This document shows, in pieces, positions 37,289 to 47,473 of a DNA stretch of 64,000 nucleotides. The notes under the pieces are model-generated. The model was not told the DNA's origin, searched no databases, and worked only from the letters and a program-made list of their open reading frames with translations. The position numbers were made by a program, and so were the translations under genes. Source of the DNA: Paraoerskovia marina DSM 21750 (GTDB lineage: Bacteria > Actinomycetota > Actinomycetes > Actinomycetales > Cellulomonadaceae); assembly GCF_000701465.1 (NCBI RefSeq), contig NZ_JNIY01000006.1, positions 165,733 to 229,732 on the forward strand. Reading direction: 5' to 3'. Position 1 is the first letter of the stretch. Each line of letters starts with the position of its first letter.

Positions 37289-38311
37289 TCAGGAAGCGAG
37301 AATTCGCGACAGGTAGCGGGCGACGGCGCGGACCGTCGCGATCGTGCCGGGGTAGTCCATGCGGGTGGGACCGATCGAGCCGACGAGGGCCACGGCGTCG
37401 CCGTCGCTCCCGTACCCGCTCGTGACGACGGAGGCGTCGGCAAGTCCTGCGAGGCGGGTCTCGTGGCCGATGCGCACGGCCACCCCCTCCTCGCCGTCGG
37501 CCGACATCTCGGTCAGGAGGTTGAGCAGGACGACCTGCTCCTCGAGAGCCTCAAGGACCGGCCGCAGCGCGTGCTCGAACCGCATCCCGGCCTGGGCGAG
37601 GTTGGCGGTCCCGGCGAGGACGAGGCGTTCCTCGGCCTCCTCGGCGAGCGTCTCGACGACGAGGCTCGAGACCTTGGCCGCGGTCTCGGCGACCTCGGGT
37701 CGCATCATCGCCACCGCGCCGGCGAGGGCGCGGTCGACCTGGTCGGGGCGCTGGCCCGCCACGGCGACGTTGAGGCGAACGCGCAGCTCCCCCAGCTCGA
37801 CCTCGTCGGGCACGGCGTGGAGCTCGAGGGTGCGCTGCTCGACGCGTCCGGTGTCCGTGATGAGAACCACGAGGAGCCGCGTCGGACCGAGCGGGACAAG
37901 CTCGAGGTGCCGCAGGCCGGAGCGACGCAGGGACGGGTACTGGACGACGGCGACCTGACCGGTCAGCTGGGCGAGCAGGCGGCCGGCCCGCGCGACGACG
38001 TCGTCCAGGTCGACCGCGTCGTCGAGGAACGTCTCGATCGCGCGCTTCTCGGGGCTGCTGAGCGCCTTGATCGTCGAGAGCCTGTCGACGAAGACCCGGT
38101 AGCCCTTGTCGGTGGGCACGCGGCCCGCGGAGGTGTGGGGCTGGGCGATGTAGCCGGCCTCCTCGAGGACGGCCATGTCGTTGCGGATCGTCGCCGACGA
38201 GACCCCGAGACCGCGTCGCTCGGAGATCATCCGCGAGCCCACGGGCTCGCGTGTGGTCACGTAGTCCTCGACGATGGCGCGCAGCACCTCGAGTCGACGT
38301 TCTTCGCTCAC
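37289..38311 (-). CDS. hrcA: heat-inducible repressor HrcA
   Basis: A 340-residue repressor of heat-shock genes. The N-terminal winged helix includes [38 protein letters not shown] in pattern; a GAF-like dimer domain follows. The GTG start at 38311 follows an AGGTGAGG region. A CIRCE operator lies 15 bases upstream, so the gene should repress itself and dnaJ. GroE normally supports its folding (family knowledge). Confidence 0.95.
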   Translation of the reverse strand: MSEERRLEVLRAIVEDYVTTREPVGSRMISERRGLGVSSATIRNDMAVLEEAGYIAQPHTSAGRVPTDKGYRVFVDRLSTIKALSSPEKRAIETFLDDAVDLDDVVARAGRLLAQLTGQVAVVQYPSLRRSGLRHLELVPLGPTRLLVVLITDTGRVEQRTLELHAVPDEVELGELRVRLNVAVAGQRPDQVDRALAGAVAMMRPEVAETAAKVSSLVVETLAEEAEERLVLAGTANLAQAGMRFEHALRPVLEALEEQVVLLNLLTEMSADGEEGVAVRIGHETRLAGLADASVVTSGYGSDGDAVALVGSIGPTRMDYPGTIATVRAVARYLSRILAS

Positions 38312-38326
38312 AGCCCTCACCTCCCG

Positions 38327-38353
38327 TTCGCACTCCGGGCATGCGAGTGCCAA
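38327..38353. promoter_or_regulatory. CIRCE operator of hrcA
   Basis: Read on the minus strand it is TTGGCACTC, nine bases, GAGTGCGAA: one mismatch in each half from the consensus TTAGCACTC-N9-GAGTGCTAA. It lies between the stop codon of the MFS gene (38356) and hrcA. Confidence 0.88.
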
Positions 38354-38355
38354 TC

Positions 38356-39831
38356 CTACGCGGGCGTCGCGCCAGAGTTGGTGTCTGGTTGTTCGCCCGC
38401 AGCGTGACGCGCCCGCAGGTCGACGACGGAGACCACGAGCGCGACGGCGACGAGCGTGATCGTCACCAGCAGCGCACGGCCCGTCGCGGCCGCTCCCCCG
38501 AGCCCGGCGGCCGACCCCGCGTAGTACAGCGAGAGGACCGCGGCGATCCCGAGGGAGGAGCCGATCCGCTGCCCGAGCTGGATCATGCTGCCGGCCACGC
38601 CCGCGCGTTCGACGGGGACGTCGGCGAGCGCGAGGGTCTGGTTCGGCGAGATCACCAGGCCGCTGCCCGCACCGGCGATCGCCAGGGTGAGAGCCATCAC
38701 GGGGCCGGCGAGGTCGGGGTCGTCGCCGATCACGCGGATCGCGAGGTCGGTCGAGACCATGCCGACGAGGACGACGACGAGTCCGGCGACGACGACGCTC
38801 CGCCCCCACCGATGCACGAGCCTGCCCGACAGCCAGGCGCTGACACCGGAGCAGACGGCGAACGGCATCGCGACGAGGCCCGCCGCCAGGGGGTCGTACC
38901 CGAGGTCGTTCTGGAGGTAGAGCGTGGTGAGGAGGAACACGCCCGTGAAGCCGGAGAAGTACGCCGCACCGAGGATCGCCCCGTTGCGGAAGGACGGCGT
39001 CCGCAGCAGCCCGGGGTCGAGCACGGCGTCGCCCGTCCGTCGCTGGTATCGCCTCTCCCAGGCGACGAGGGCCACGAGCGCCACCGCGGCGACGACCAGT
39101 CCCCACCAGCGCGCAGGGTCGTCGTCGACCCCCGAGGTCGTGACGAACGGGTACATGACGAAGACGGTCGCCGCCCCGATGAGGCCGAGCCCGACGGCAT
39201 CGAGGTGGCGTGGTCCGGCCTTGCGGACCGACGTCGGGACGTACTTCCAGGCGAACGGCAGGAGCACCAGGATGATGGGGACGTTGATCCCGAAGACCCA
39301 GCGCCAGCCGTTCTCCTCCCCGGCGACGGCGAGGATGACGCCGCCGAGCAGCGGCCCGACCGCGGTCGAGACCCCGATGGTCGCCCCGAACAGGCCGAAG
39401 GCTCGGCCGCGCTCGAAGCCTCGGAACTGCTGCTGGATGAGGCCGACCACCTGGGGGTTGAGCATCCCGGCGAAGACGCCCTGGGCGAGGCGGGCGACGG
39501 CGAGCGCGTCGTCGGTGGGCGCGAGCCCCGCGGCGAGACTGGTCAGGAGGAACCCGACGAGGCCACCGATGAAAAGGTGGCGTCGCCACCCCGCGTCGCC
39601 CAGCCGGCCGGTGGGGACCAGGACCAGGCCGAAGGCCAGGGTGTAGCCCGCGACGACGAGCTGCAGCTGGGTAGGCCCCGCGTCGAGCGACCGCTCGATC
39701 GAGGGCAGGGCGACGTTGACGACGGACACGTCGAGCAGGGTGATGAAGCCGACCGCCAGACAGACGGCGAGGGTGCACCAGCGGCCGGGGTCGGGTTCGT
39801 ACGTCTCGGGCCGAGGTGCTGGGGTGCTCAC
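38356..39831 (-). CDS. MFS transporter, DHA2 (EmrB/QacA) type
   Basis: A 491-residue exporter with about 14 helices. Motif A-like [12 protein letters not shown], motif C-like GPLLGGV and the first-helix [14 protein letters not shown] are typical of the 14-helix drug:proton antiporters. The substrate is unknown. The start at GTG 39831 follows GATGAT plus six bases; GTG 39846 gives five more residues. It is upstream of hrcA on the same strand, but the hrcA promoter must lie inside its 3' end. Confidence 0.88.
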   Translation of the reverse strand: MSTPAPRPETYEPDPGRWCTLAVCLAVGFITLLDVSVVNVALPSIERSLDAGPTQLQLVVAGYTLAFGLVLVPTGRLGDAGWRRHLFIGGLVGFLLTSLAAGLAPTDDALAVARLAQGVFAGMLNPQVVGLIQQQFRGFERGRAFGLFGATIGVSTAVGPLLGGVILAVAGEENGWRWVFGINVPIILVLLPFAWKYVPTSVRKAGPRHLDAVGLGLIGAATVFVMYPFVTTSGVDDDPARWWGLVVAAVALVALVAWERRYQRRTGDAVLDPGLLRTPSFRNGAILGAAYFSGFTGVFLLTTLYLQNDLGYDPLAAGLVAMPFAVCSGVSAWLSGRLVHRWGRSVVVAGLVVVLVGMVSTDLAIRVIGDDPDLAGPVMALTLAIAGAGSGLVISPNQTLALADVPVERAGVAGSMIQLGQRIGSSLGIAAVLSLYYAGSAAGLGGAAATGRALLVTITLVAVALVVSVVDLRARHAAGEQPDTNSGATPA

Positions 39832-39898
39832 ACCCCCATCATCCACCCGTGCAGCGCCCGTCTGCGCGTCGCTTCGCCGGGTCGCCCGCCACGCGGCC

Positions 39899-39904
39899 TA
39901 GGGT
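39899..39904 (+). promoter_or_regulatory. -10 box TAGGGT, leaderless DUF3097 gene
   Basis: TAGGGT, then seven bases (GACCGCC), then GTG 39912. Confidence 0.45.
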
Positions 39905-39911
39905 GACCGCC

Positions 39912-40793
39912 GTGAACTACGACCGCTACGGCTCCGACGTCCTGTCCTCCGGCCCGTCCGCGTCCGGCTCCTCGCACCATCGGACCCGACCCACGTCGAC
40001 CCCGCAGGTCGCCGAGCCCGGACTCGTCGTCGAGGACGTCGAGACCGGGTGGGTCGGCGCCGTCCTGCGCGTCGAGAAGTCCGGCGGCATGCACGTGGTG
40101 ATCCTCGAGGACCGCCGAGGCCGGACCCGCACGTTCCCCCTCGGCCCGGGATTCTGGGTCGAGGGCAGGCCGGTCGTCCTGACCGCCCCCACCGTCTCGC
40201 GGGCACCGGTGGCACCCGGCCGGACCGCGTCCGGCTCGCGCGCGGTCGCCGGGTCGAGGGCCCGCGTGGCCCGGGGCAGCCGGATCTGGGTCGAGGGAAA
40301 GCACGACGCCGAGCTGATCGAGAGGGTCTGGGGCGACGACCTTCGGGTCGAGGGCGTCGTCGTCGAGATGCTGGACGGCGTCGACAACCTGGCCGACGCT
40401 CTCGCCGACTTCCGGCCGGACCGCGAGCGCCGCGTCGGAGTCCTGGTCGACCACCTAGTGGCGAACAGCAAGGAGCAGCGCATCACGGACGAGGTGCTGC
40501 GCGGCGTGCCGCGCGGGGCGGTCCGCGTGCTGGGGCACCCCTACGTCGACGTCTGGCAGGCGGTGCGCCCGGAGCGTGTGGGCCTGGAACGGTGGCCCGT
40601 GATCGAGCGCGGGACCGAGTGGAAGTACGGGATCCTGCGTGAGCTCGGCTGGCCCGCGGGGTCGCAGGCCGACGTCGCGAGGGCCTGGCAGAAGATCCTC
40701 GGCACCGTGCGCTCGTACGCCGATCTCGAGCCGTCGCTGCTCGGCCGTGTCGAGGAGCTGATCGACTTCGTGACGGTCGACCCGGCGGACTAG
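39912..40793 (+). CDS. DUF3097 family protein
   Basis: A 293-residue soluble protein of the actinobacterial DUF3097 family. The C-terminal half looks like a Toprim-type fold: WVEGKHDAELIERVWGDDL, then acidic GVLVDHLVANSKE, as in RNase M5 and primases, so a nucleic-acid role is possible. The N-terminal 60 residues are low complexity. Its TAG overlaps the stop of the convergent FMN reductase by four bases, so no terminator fits between them. Confidence 0.82.
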   Translation: MNYDRYGSDVLSSGPSASGSSHHRTRPTSTPQVAEPGLVVEDVETGWVGAVLRVEKSGGMHVVILEDRRGRTRTFPLGPGFWVEGRPVVLTAPTVSRAPVAPGRTASGSRAVAGSRARVARGSRIWVEGKHDAELIERVWGDDLRVEGVVVEMLDGVDNLADALADFRPDRERRVGVLVDHLVANSKEQRITDEVLRGVPRGAVRVLGHPYVDVWQAVRPERVGLERWPVIERGTEWKYGILRELGWPAGSQADVARAWQKILGTVRSYADLEPSLLGRVEELIDFVTVDPAD

Positions 40794-41416
40794 GAGCCGA
40801 GCAGGGTCTCGAACGACGGGACGTCGCCGAAGGGGTCCTGCACCGTGCGCCGGGCCGGACGCGCGGCGACCCGGTCGGCGAGCTCCGACCCGGCCCGTCG
40901 GATCCGTGCGGCCAGGCCGTCGTCGCCCACCTGGCCGCCTCCGGTGCCCGCCCAGTCGTCCGTGGCCGCGAAGACCGAGGTCGTGACGACGTCGGCCCGC
41001 AGGTAGGTGAGCACGGGGCGGACGGAGTGCTCGAGGGCCAGCAAGTGCCGCGACGTGCCGCCGGTGGCGCCGAGGGCGACCGGCATCGACTGCAGGGAGT
41101 CTCGGTCGACGACGTCGAGGAACGACTTGAAGAGGCCGGAGTAGGAGCTCGCGAAGATCGGCGTCGACAGGACCAGGCCGTCCGCGCCGGTCACGCGGTC
41201 GAGGACGTCGGCGAGCTCCCCCGCGGCGAAGCCGGTCAGCATGGCGTCCGTGATCGAGTGCGCGAGGTCCCGGAGCTCGACGACCTCGAGGTTCGCGGTC
41301 TCGCCGGCGATCTCGAGGCTGTCGACGGCCGCGGCGCCCAGCCGCTCCGCGAGCAACCGGGTGGACGACGGCGTGGACAGTCCTGCCGAGACGGCGACGA
41401 TCGAGCGGGTGCTCAT
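40790..41416 (-). CDS. NAD(P)H-dependent FMN reductase
   Basis: A 208-residue flavodoxin-like reductase of the CE1759 type. The N-terminal phosphate loop (VSAGLSTPSSTRLLAERLG) and TPIFASSYSGLFKSFLD are present. Its ATG overlaps the stop of the upstream flavin monooxygenase (ATGA), so it probably supplies reduced FMN to that enzyme. It ends overlapping the DUF3097 stop. Confidence 0.88.
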   Translation of the reverse strand: MSTRSIVAVSAGLSTPSSTRLLAERLGAAAVDSLEIAGETANLEVVELRDLAHSITDAMLTGFAAGELADVLDRVTGADGLVLSTPIFASSYSGLFKSFLDVVDRDSLQSMPVALGATGGTSRHLLALEHSVRPVLTYLRADVVTTSVFAATDDWAGTGGGQVGDDGLAARIRRAGSELADRVAARPARRTVQDPFGDVPSFETLLGS

Positions 41417-42504
41417 GCGGTGACCTCCTGGCGGTGTGCGGCCACGCGCTCGGCATGGCTCGGCGGGTTCGCGGGAACGTCGGCGGGGCGTGCGGCCTCG
41501 GCCTCCCGGCGCAGCACCGGGACGACCTCGGAGCCGAGGATGTCGATCTGCTCGAGGACGGTCTTGAGCGGAAGCCCCGCGTGGTCCATGAGGAACAGCT
41601 GGCGCTGGTAGTGCCCGACCTGGTCGCGCATCGCGCCGTACCGGTCGATGACCTGCTGCGGGCTGCCGACGGTCAGCGGCGTCTGGGTGCTGAAGTCCTC
41701 GAGCGACGGTCCGTGCCCGTAGACGGGCGCGTTGTCGAAGTACGGCCTGAACTCGCGGACCGCGTCCTGGCTGTTGGCACGCATGAAGACCTGGCCCCCG
41801 AGGCCGACGATCGCCTGGTCGGCACGGCCGTGGCCGTAGTGCTCGAAGCGGCGTCGGTAGAGCTGGACCATCTGCCGGGTGTGGCTCATGGGCCAGAAGA
41901 TGTTGTTGTGGAAGAACCCGTCGCCGTAGTAGGCCGCCTGCTCCGCGATCTCGGGGGTACGGATCGACCCGTGCCAGACGAACGGCGGGACGCCGTCGAG
42001 CGGACGTGGTGTCGACGTGAATCCCTGGAGCGGGGTGCGGAACCTCCCCTCCCAGTCGACGACGTCCTCGGTCCACAGCCGGCGCAGGAGCGCGTAGTTC
42101 TCGACCGCGAGGTTGAGTCCCTCACGGATGTCCTGGCCGAACCACGGATAGACGGGCCCGGTGTTGCCGCGGCCCATCATCAGGTCCGTCCGGCCGTCGG
42201 CGATCACCTGGAGCATCGCGTAGTCCTCGGCGATCTTCACCGGGTCGTTGGTGGTGATCAGGGTGGTCGACGTGGAGAGGATGATCCGCTCGGTCACGCC
42301 CGCGAGGTATCCGAGCATCGTCGTCGGTGACGACGGGACGAACGGAGGGTTGTGGTGCTCGCCGGTGGCGAAGACGTCGAGGCCCGCGTCCTCGGCGTGC
42401 CGGGCGATCGTGAGCATCGCGCGCACCCGCTCGGTGTCGCCGGGCGCCCGCCCCGTGTGCGGGTCGGGCGTCACGTCGCCCACGCTGAAGATCCCGAACT
42501 GCAT
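41413..42504 (-). CDS. luciferase-like flavin-dependent monooxygenase
   Basis: A 363-residue LLM-class oxidoreductase of the CE1758 type, with a TIM-barrel fold that uses reduced flavin and oxygen. Conserved parts are MQFGIFSVGDV, ATGEHHNPPFVPSSP and MMGRGNTGPVYPWFG. The substrate is unknown. GAGAGG precedes the ATG. With the FMN reductase it forms a two-component system by overlap of stop and start. Confidence 0.88.
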   Translation of the reverse strand: MQFGIFSVGDVTPDPHTGRAPGDTERVRAMLTIARHAEDAGLDVFATGEHHNPPFVPSSPTTMLGYLAGVTERIILSTSTTLITTNDPVKIAEDYAMLQVIADGRTDLMMGRGNTGPVYPWFGQDIREGLNLAVENYALLRRLWTEDVVDWEGRFRTPLQGFTSTPRPLDGVPPFVWHGSIRTPEIAEQAAYYGDGFFHNNIFWPMSHTRQMVQLYRRRFEHYGHGRADQAIVGLGGQVFMRANSQDAVREFRPYFDNAPVYGHGPSLEDFSTQTPLTVGSPQQVIDRYGAMRDQVGHYQRQLFLMDHAGLPLKTVLEQIDILGSEVVPVLRREAEAARPADVPANPPSHAERVAAHRQEVTA

Positions 42505-42583
42505 GGTTCTCGCCTCTCGTCCTGATTCGTGGTCCTGGCCGGTTAACCCCTGTGCGGCGCAACTTGTTCCCTGCCCACCGACG

Positions 42584-42624
42584 ACGACGCCGCCCCACCT
42601 CGTCAGGAGATGGGGCGGCGTCGT
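42584..42624. terminator. terminator after the DUF4282 gene
   Basis: Perfect 14-bp stem (42584-42597 with 42611-42624), 11 bases after the minus-strand stop at 42635. Confidence 0.85.
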
Positions 42625-42634
42625 GGGTGTTCGG

Positions 42635-43159
42635 CTATCTCACCCCGTCACGGTGCGCGTACTTCTGGATCGTCTCGGCCGTCGAGACGACGGCGGTGTA
42701 GAACTCCAGCAAGATGCGGAACATCACGAGGTAGAGCAGGACGAAGATCCACCCGAAGAGGAGGACGAACAGCCCGGCACCGATACTGTCCGTGAAACCG
42801 ACGATGATGGCCACGAGCCACCCCAGCGCCAGGACGACCATGCCGATGACGTAGACGATCCGCACGATCTTCGGCGTGATGTAGTGCGTGAAGGACAGGT
42901 CGAAGAGCGAGCCGAACAGGCCCTTCGCGTCACCGGACAGGTCGCTCGCCAGCCCTGAGGCCGAGAAGCCCTGCTCGCCGGACGGCTGGCCCGGCGGCGG
43001 GCCGTACCCCGGAGGCGGTCCCTGCGGGGGCGGTCCCTGCGGAGGCGGGTTCTGCGGCGGAGGGCTCTGGGGCGTCTGCCCGCCCGGCTGTGGCGGTGGT
43101 GTCGGTGGGACACCGTCCGGCCTCTGCTGCGCATTCGGGTCCTGGGGATTCTCGGTCAT
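42635..43159 (-). CDS. DUF4282 membrane protein with Pro/Gln-rich N-terminus
   Basis: A 174-residue protein. Residues 1-65 are Pro-, Gln- and Gly-rich with tandem PPPQ/GPPP units; the rest is a DUF4282 domain with two to three helices (about 100-155). The function is unknown. GGGAGAAG precedes the ATG at 43159. It follows another membrane protein with a similar Pro-rich front, and is separated from it by a terminator. Confidence 0.8.
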   Translation of the reverse strand: MTENPQDPNAQQRPDGVPPTPPPQPGGQTPQSPPPQNPPPQGPPPQGPPPGYGPPPGQPSGEQGFSASGLASDLSGDAKGLFGSLFDLSFTHYITPKIVRIVYVIGMVVLALGWLVAIIVGFTDSIGAGLFVLLFGWIFVLLYLVMFRILLEFYTAVVSTAETIQKYAHRDGVR

Positions 43160-43196
43160 GATCTTCTCCCTCGTCTGGTGCCGCCAGGCTAGTGCG

Positions 43197-43242
43197 ACGA
43201 ACGCCACAGCGCGCCCGGAAGGCGGGGCGCTGCGGCGTTCGT
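43197..43242. terminator. terminator after the second Pro/Gly-rich membrane protein gene
   Basis: Inverted repeat of 16 bases per arm (43197-43212, 43227-43242) with one mismatch, 23 bases past the minus-strand stop at 43266. Confidence 0.8.
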
Positions 43243-43265
43243 GGACCGGCGAGGAAGGTCCGGAG

Positions 43266-44135
43266 TCAGGCCGCCGCCTTCGCGGTCAGGCGGCGGTAGA
43301 CGAACGCCTGGGCGATGTACGCGACGGGGAGCGTGAACAGCAGCCCGACGAAGCACAGGATGACGCCCAGGAACGAGAGCCCGATGTTCGCCACGATCAG
43401 CACGATGACGACCCCGGCGCTGCCCGCGACCAGCTTCGCGCTCGACCCGATCGCCGCGAACGCGTTCTCGCCGGCGTCGATGACGAACATCAGCGAGAAG
43501 ATCAGGAAGAAGTACGCCGCGACGCTGAGCAGGCCGCCGATTCCGGGGATCAGGCTCAGGACCGACGAGATGAACCCGACGACGAAACCGAGGAGCACGA
43601 TGTTGCCCGCGTTGCGGATCGCGAAGAAGTCGGCGAGACGCACGCGAGGCTTGTCGACCGCGGCGAGCGCGCCGTGCGTCGCGAGCGAGCTGATCACGAA
43701 GCTCACGGCCGCGGCGAGGAAGCCGAGCAGGACGTCGAGGAACCCAGGCTGCGGAACCGCCGCGAGGGCGTCCGGGTCGGAGAAGTTCTCGATGACGTAC
43801 TGGTACGTCGGCGAGAGCACCGTGACGATCAGCCCGAGGACGATGTTCATGAGCAGGATGAGCAGAAGCGCACCGATCCACGTCCCCATGCTCGACTTGA
43901 AGCGGTCCCATCCGAAGTGGAGGGCCTGCCCGACGGAGACCGGCTCGTCGTACCGGGACGGCTGACCGTACGGCTCCTGGGGCGGGGGCGCGGCCGGGAA
44001 CCCGCCACCGGGGATCGGCTGCGGTGGCACGCTGCTGTCGCCCGGCATCCCAGGGCCCGGCATCCCGGGGTTGGTGTTCGAGCTGTACGGGTCGTTCTCG
44101 TCGCGCGGCGGACCACCGGGCGTGTTCTCGGACAT
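43266..44135 (-). CDS. multi-pass membrane protein with Pro/Gly-rich N-terminus
   Basis: A 289-residue protein. The first 65 residues are disordered and rich in Pro, Gly, Asn and Met (NPGMPGPGMPG). A segment resembling the DUF975 or glycerophosphodiester-phosphodiesterase membrane domain follows (ALHFGWDRFKSSMGTWIG) with about six helices. Function is unknown. GAAGGAG precedes the ATG at 44135. Its proline-rich front suggests cytoplasmic contacts with other proteins. Confidence 0.78.
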   Translation of the reverse strand: MSENTPGGPPRDENDPYSSNTNPGMPGPGMPGDSSVPPQPIPGGGFPAAPPPQEPYGQPSRYDEPVSVGQALHFGWDRFKSSMGTWIGALLLILLMNIVLGLIVTVLSPTYQYVIENFSDPDALAAVPQPGFLDVLLGFLAAAVSFVISSLATHGALAAVDKPRVRLADFFAIRNAGNIVLLGFVVGFISSVLSLIPGIGGLLSVAAYFFLIFSLMFVIDAGENAFAAIGSSAKLVAGSAGVVIVLIVANIGLSFLGVILCFVGLLFTLPVAYIAQAFVYRRLTAKAAA

Positions 44136-44243
44136 CGTTCTCCTTCAGAGCATCTGCGGGACGTTCGATCGCCGTCCACTCTGTCGGAGATTCACCGAAA
44201 CTGCCAGGGTCCGCGCGGGCTTCTCGGTCAGTCCGTCGACGGG

Positions 44244-45527
44244 TCAGTCGGTCAGGTCGCGCACGACCGCGTCGGCGAGCAACCGCCCCTGCAGCGTGAG
44301 GACCGCCCGGCCCGCGAGCGCCGCGCGGCCGTCGAGCGACCCGTTCGCCACGTGTCCGGCGACGGCACGCCGTCCGTCCGGGGAGAGCTCCGCGAGGTCC
44401 AGGCCGTCCCGGAGCCGGATCCCGAGCATCACCCGCTCGAGCTGCGCGTCGGCGACGTCGAGGCGCTCGCGCCCCGCCGCCGGGCTCTCGCCGGACTCCA
44501 GCAGCGCCGCGTACCGCCGCGGGTGCTTGACGTTCCACCACCGCAGGCCGGCGCTCGGCTCCGAGCTCTCGGTCTCCGTGCCGCGCTCCCCGGACAGGGT
44601 CGACGAGGGCCCGAGGTACGAGTGGGCCCCCGGCCCGATCCCCCACCAGTCGTCTCCGCGCCAGTACGCCAGATTGTGACGACAGGCCTGCTCCGGGGTC
44701 CGCGACCAGTTCGAGACCTCGTACCAGGACAGGCCGGCGCTCGTGAGCACCCGGTCCACCACCTCGTACTTCTCGGCCTGGTCGTCCCCGCTCGGCAGCT
44801 CGAGCTCGCCGCGACGCACCTGAGCGCCCATCTTGGTGCCCGGCTCGACCACGAGCGCGTAGGCGGAGACGTGGTCGACGCCCGTCTCGAGCACGGTGTC
44901 GAGGCTGCGACGCCAGTCGTCGAGGCTCTCGCCCGGGGTGCCGTAGATGAGGTCGAGCGAGACGGCGAGCCCGGCGTCGCGCGCCCACCGCACGACGTCG
45001 GGCACCCGGTCCGGGTCGTGGGTCCGTTCCAGCGTGGCGAGGACGTGCGGGACGGCGGACTGCATGCCGAAGGAGACGCGGGTGAAGCCGCCCGCCGCGA
45101 GCGCGGCCAGCGACTCGGGCGTGACGGAGTCGGGGTTCGCCTCCGTGGTGACCTCGGCGCCGTCCGCGAGCCCCCAGGTGTCCCGGACGCCGTCGAGCAT
45201 CCGGACCAGGTCCGAGGCGGGCAGCATCGTCGGGGTCCCTCCCCCGACGAACACCGTCGACGCCTCGCGCTCCGGCAGGCGCGCAGCACGCATCGTCCGT
45301 CCGGCGAGCTCGATCTCGGCGAGCGCCGTGCGTGCGTACGCGATCTGGCTCGCACCGCCACCGAGCTCGGTGGCGGTGTACGTGTTGAAGTCGCAGTACC
45401 CGCACCGGACCGTGCAGAACGGCACGTGCAGATACACGCCGAAGCGCGACCCGCGCGGCCCGGCCACCCACCCGGGCAATGAACCGTCGCGGGGCGCGTC
45501 CTCGCCGTCGGGAAGTGCCGGACTCAC
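44244..45527 (-). CDS. hemW: HemW-type radical SAM protein
   Basis: A 427-residue radical SAM protein related to oxygen-independent coproporphyrinogen III oxidase, but of the HemW group, which carries heme. The cluster motif CTVRCGYC uses Cys38, Cys42 and Cys45, followed by the GGGTPT and HemN C-terminal domain. The GTG at 45527 overlaps the lepA stop by four bases. It was often annotated as HemN; the HVPFC..RCGYCDF form and lepA linkage support HemW. Confidence 0.92.
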   Translation of the reverse strand: MSPALPDGEDAPRDGSLPGWVAGPRGSRFGVYLHVPFCTVRCGYCDFNTYTATELGGGASQIAYARTALAEIELAGRTMRAARLPEREASTVFVGGGTPTMLPASDLVRMLDGVRDTWGLADGAEVTTEANPDSVTPESLAALAAGGFTRVSFGMQSAVPHVLATLERTHDPDRVPDVVRWARDAGLAVSLDLIYGTPGESLDDWRRSLDTVLETGVDHVSAYALVVEPGTKMGAQVRRGELELPSGDDQAEKYEVVDRVLTSAGLSWYEVSNWSRTPEQACRHNLAYWRGDDWWGIGPGAHSYLGPSSTLSGERGTETESSEPSAGLRWWNVKHPRRYAALLESGESPAAGRERLDVADAQLERVMLGIRLRDGLDLAELSPDGRRAVAGHVANGSLDGRAALAGRAVLTLQGRLLADAVVRDLTD

Positions 45528-47419
45528 TTCTTCGGCTTGTCCTTGGTCTCCTTGCCACCGCCAGCGTCGGAGGAGAGCGCCGCGATGAACGCGTTGGGCG
45601 GGACCTCGACGCGACCGATGGTCTTCATGCGCTTCTTCCCCTCCTTCTGCTTCTCGAGCAGCTTGCGCTTGCGGGAGATGTCACCGCCGTAGCACTTGGC
45701 GAGGACGTCCTTGCGGATGGCGCGGACCGTCTCACGGGCGATCACCCGCGAGCCCACGGCCGCCTGGATCGGCACCTCGAACTGCTGACGCGGGATGAGC
45801 TCCTTCAGCTTGCCCACCATCATCAGCCCGTAGGCGTACGCGGCGTCCTTGTGCACGATCGCGCTGAACGCGTCCACCTGCTCACCCTGCAGGAGGATGT
45901 CGACCTTGACGAGGTCCGCCGCCTGATCGCCGGTGCGCTCGTAGTCGAACGAGGCGTACCCGCGCGTGCGGGACTTCAGGTGGTCGAAGAAGTCGAAGAC
46001 GATCTCCGCCATCGGCAGCGTGTACCGCATCTCGACACGGTCCTCGGAGAGGTAGTCCATCCCGAGCAGGGTGCCGCGACGCGACTGGCACAGCTCCATG
46101 ATGGTGCCGATGAACTCGCTCGGGGCCAGCACCGTCGAGCGCACGATCGGCTCGCGCACCTCGCGGATCTTGCCGCCGGGGAACTCGCTCGGGTTGGTCA
46201 CCTCGACCTCGGTGCGGTCCTCCATCGTCACGTTGTAGACGACGTTCGGGGCCGTCGAGATCAGCGCGAGGTCGAACTCGCGCTCGAGGCGCTCGCGGAC
46301 GATCTCGAGGTGCAGCAGGCCGAGGAACCCCACACGGAAGCCGAAACCGAGCGCGACCGACGTCTCGGGCTCGTAGTTCAGCGCGGCGTCGTTCAGCTTC
46401 AGCTTGTCGAGGGCGTCGCGCAGCACCGGGTAGTCGGAGCCGTCGATCGGGTACAGGCCCGAGAACACCATCGGCTTCGGGTCCTGGTAGCCGCCGAGCG
46501 AGTCGTCCGCCGGCTTCTGCGCGTTGGTGACCGTGTCGCCGACCTTCGACTGGCGGACGTCCTTGACGCCGGTGATGAGGTACCCGACCTCACCGACCCC
46601 GAGACCCTTGGTCGGCTGCGGCTCCGGCGAGCTGACGCCGATCTCGAGCAGCTCGTGCGTCGCCCGCGTCGACATCATGATGATCTTCTCGCGCGGGTTC
46701 AGCTGGCCGTCGACGACGCGGACGTAGGTCACGACGCCGCGGTAGGTGTCGTAGACCGAGTCGAAGATCATGGCGCGGGCGGGAGCCTCGGCGTCGCCGA
46801 CCGGGGCCGGGACACGCTCGACGATCCGGTCGAGCAGGGCCTCCACGCCCTCGCCGGTCTTGCCCGAGACCTTCAGCACGTCCTCGGGGTCTCCGCCGAC
46901 GAGACCGGCGATCTCCTCCGCGTACTTCTCCGGCTGCGCCGCGGGGAGGTCGATCTTGTTCAGGACCGGGATGATCTCCAGGTCGTTCTCCATCGCGAGG
47001 TAGAGGTTCGCGAGGGTCTGCGCCTCGATGCCCTGCGCGGCGTCCACGAGGAGCACGGCACCCTCGCACGCGGCGAGGGAGCGAGACACCTCGTACGTGA
47101 AGTCGACGTGCCCAGGGGTGTCGATCATGTTCAGCGCGTGCGGGACCTGCACGCCGTCGGCGTCCGGGATCGCCCACGGCATCCGCACGGCCTGCGACTT
47201 GATGGTGATACCGCGCTCGCGCTCGATGTCCATGCGGTCGAGGTACTGCGCCCGCATCGCACGCTGCTCGACGACGCCGGTGAGCTGGAGCATGCGGTCG
47301 GCGAGGGTCGACTTGCCGTGGTCGATGTGCGCGATGATGCAGAAGTTGCGCAGCAGCTCGGACGGCGTCGACGACGGTCGAATGCGGTCGGCCTGGGTGG
47401 CGGAAGGGATCGGTGACAA
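45524..47419 (-). CDS. lepA: elongation factor 4 (LepA)
   Basis: A 631-residue translational GTPase that affects ribosome assembly or back-translocation. G1 is AHIDHGKST (30-38); G3 is DTPGHVDF; G4 is NKIDLP; the unique C-terminal domain ends [13 protein letters not shown]. The start is uncertain: TTG 47419 has GGAG ten bases upstream and gives the family N-terminus; GTG 47464 would add 15 residues. It is coupled to hemW. Confidence 0.94.
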   Translation of the reverse strand: MSPIPSATQADRIRPSSTPSELLRNFCIIAHIDHGKSTLADRMLQLTGVVEQRAMRAQYLDRMDIERERGITIKSQAVRMPWAIPDADGVQVPHALNMIDTPGHVDFTYEVSRSLAACEGAVLLVDAAQGIEAQTLANLYLAMENDLEIIPVLNKIDLPAAQPEKYAEEIAGLVGGDPEDVLKVSGKTGEGVEALLDRIVERVPAPVGDAEAPARAMIFDSVYDTYRGVVTYVRVVDGQLNPREKIIMMSTRATHELLEIGVSSPEPQPTKGLGVGEVGYLITGVKDVRQSKVGDTVTNAQKPADDSLGGYQDPKPMVFSGLYPIDGSDYPVLRDALDKLKLNDAALNYEPETSVALGFGFRVGFLGLLHLEIVRERLEREFDLALISTAPNVVYNVTMEDRTEVEVTNPSEFPGGKIREVREPIVRSTVLAPSEFIGTIMELCQSRRGTLLGMDYLSEDRVEMRYTLPMAEIVFDFFDHLKSRTRGYASFDYERTGDQAADLVKVDILLQGEQVDAFSAIVHKDAAYAYGLMMVGKLKELIPRQQFEVPIQAAVGSRVIARETVRAIRKDVLAKCYGGDISRKRKLLEKQKEGKKRMKTIGRVEVPPNAFIAALSSDAGGGKETKDKPKK

Positions 47420-47461
47420 CGCGAGTGCGCTCCGGTCTGGTCGACGGCGGGCAGGGAGAGG

Positions 47462-47467
47462 CACGAT
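47462..47467 (+). promoter_or_regulatory. possible -10 box CACGAT before the mycothiol enzyme gene
   Basis: CACGAT, TCTCCC, then ATG 47474. It keeps A2 and T6 of the consensus; no ribosome site exists. Confidence 0.3.
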
Positions 47468-47473
47468 TCTCCC

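Noticed and set aside
37289..39778. 829-codon minus frame joining hrcA with upstream sequence
   Set aside because: Only the part from 38311 is HrcA; the rest runs out of frame through the MFS gene and across the CIRCE operator.
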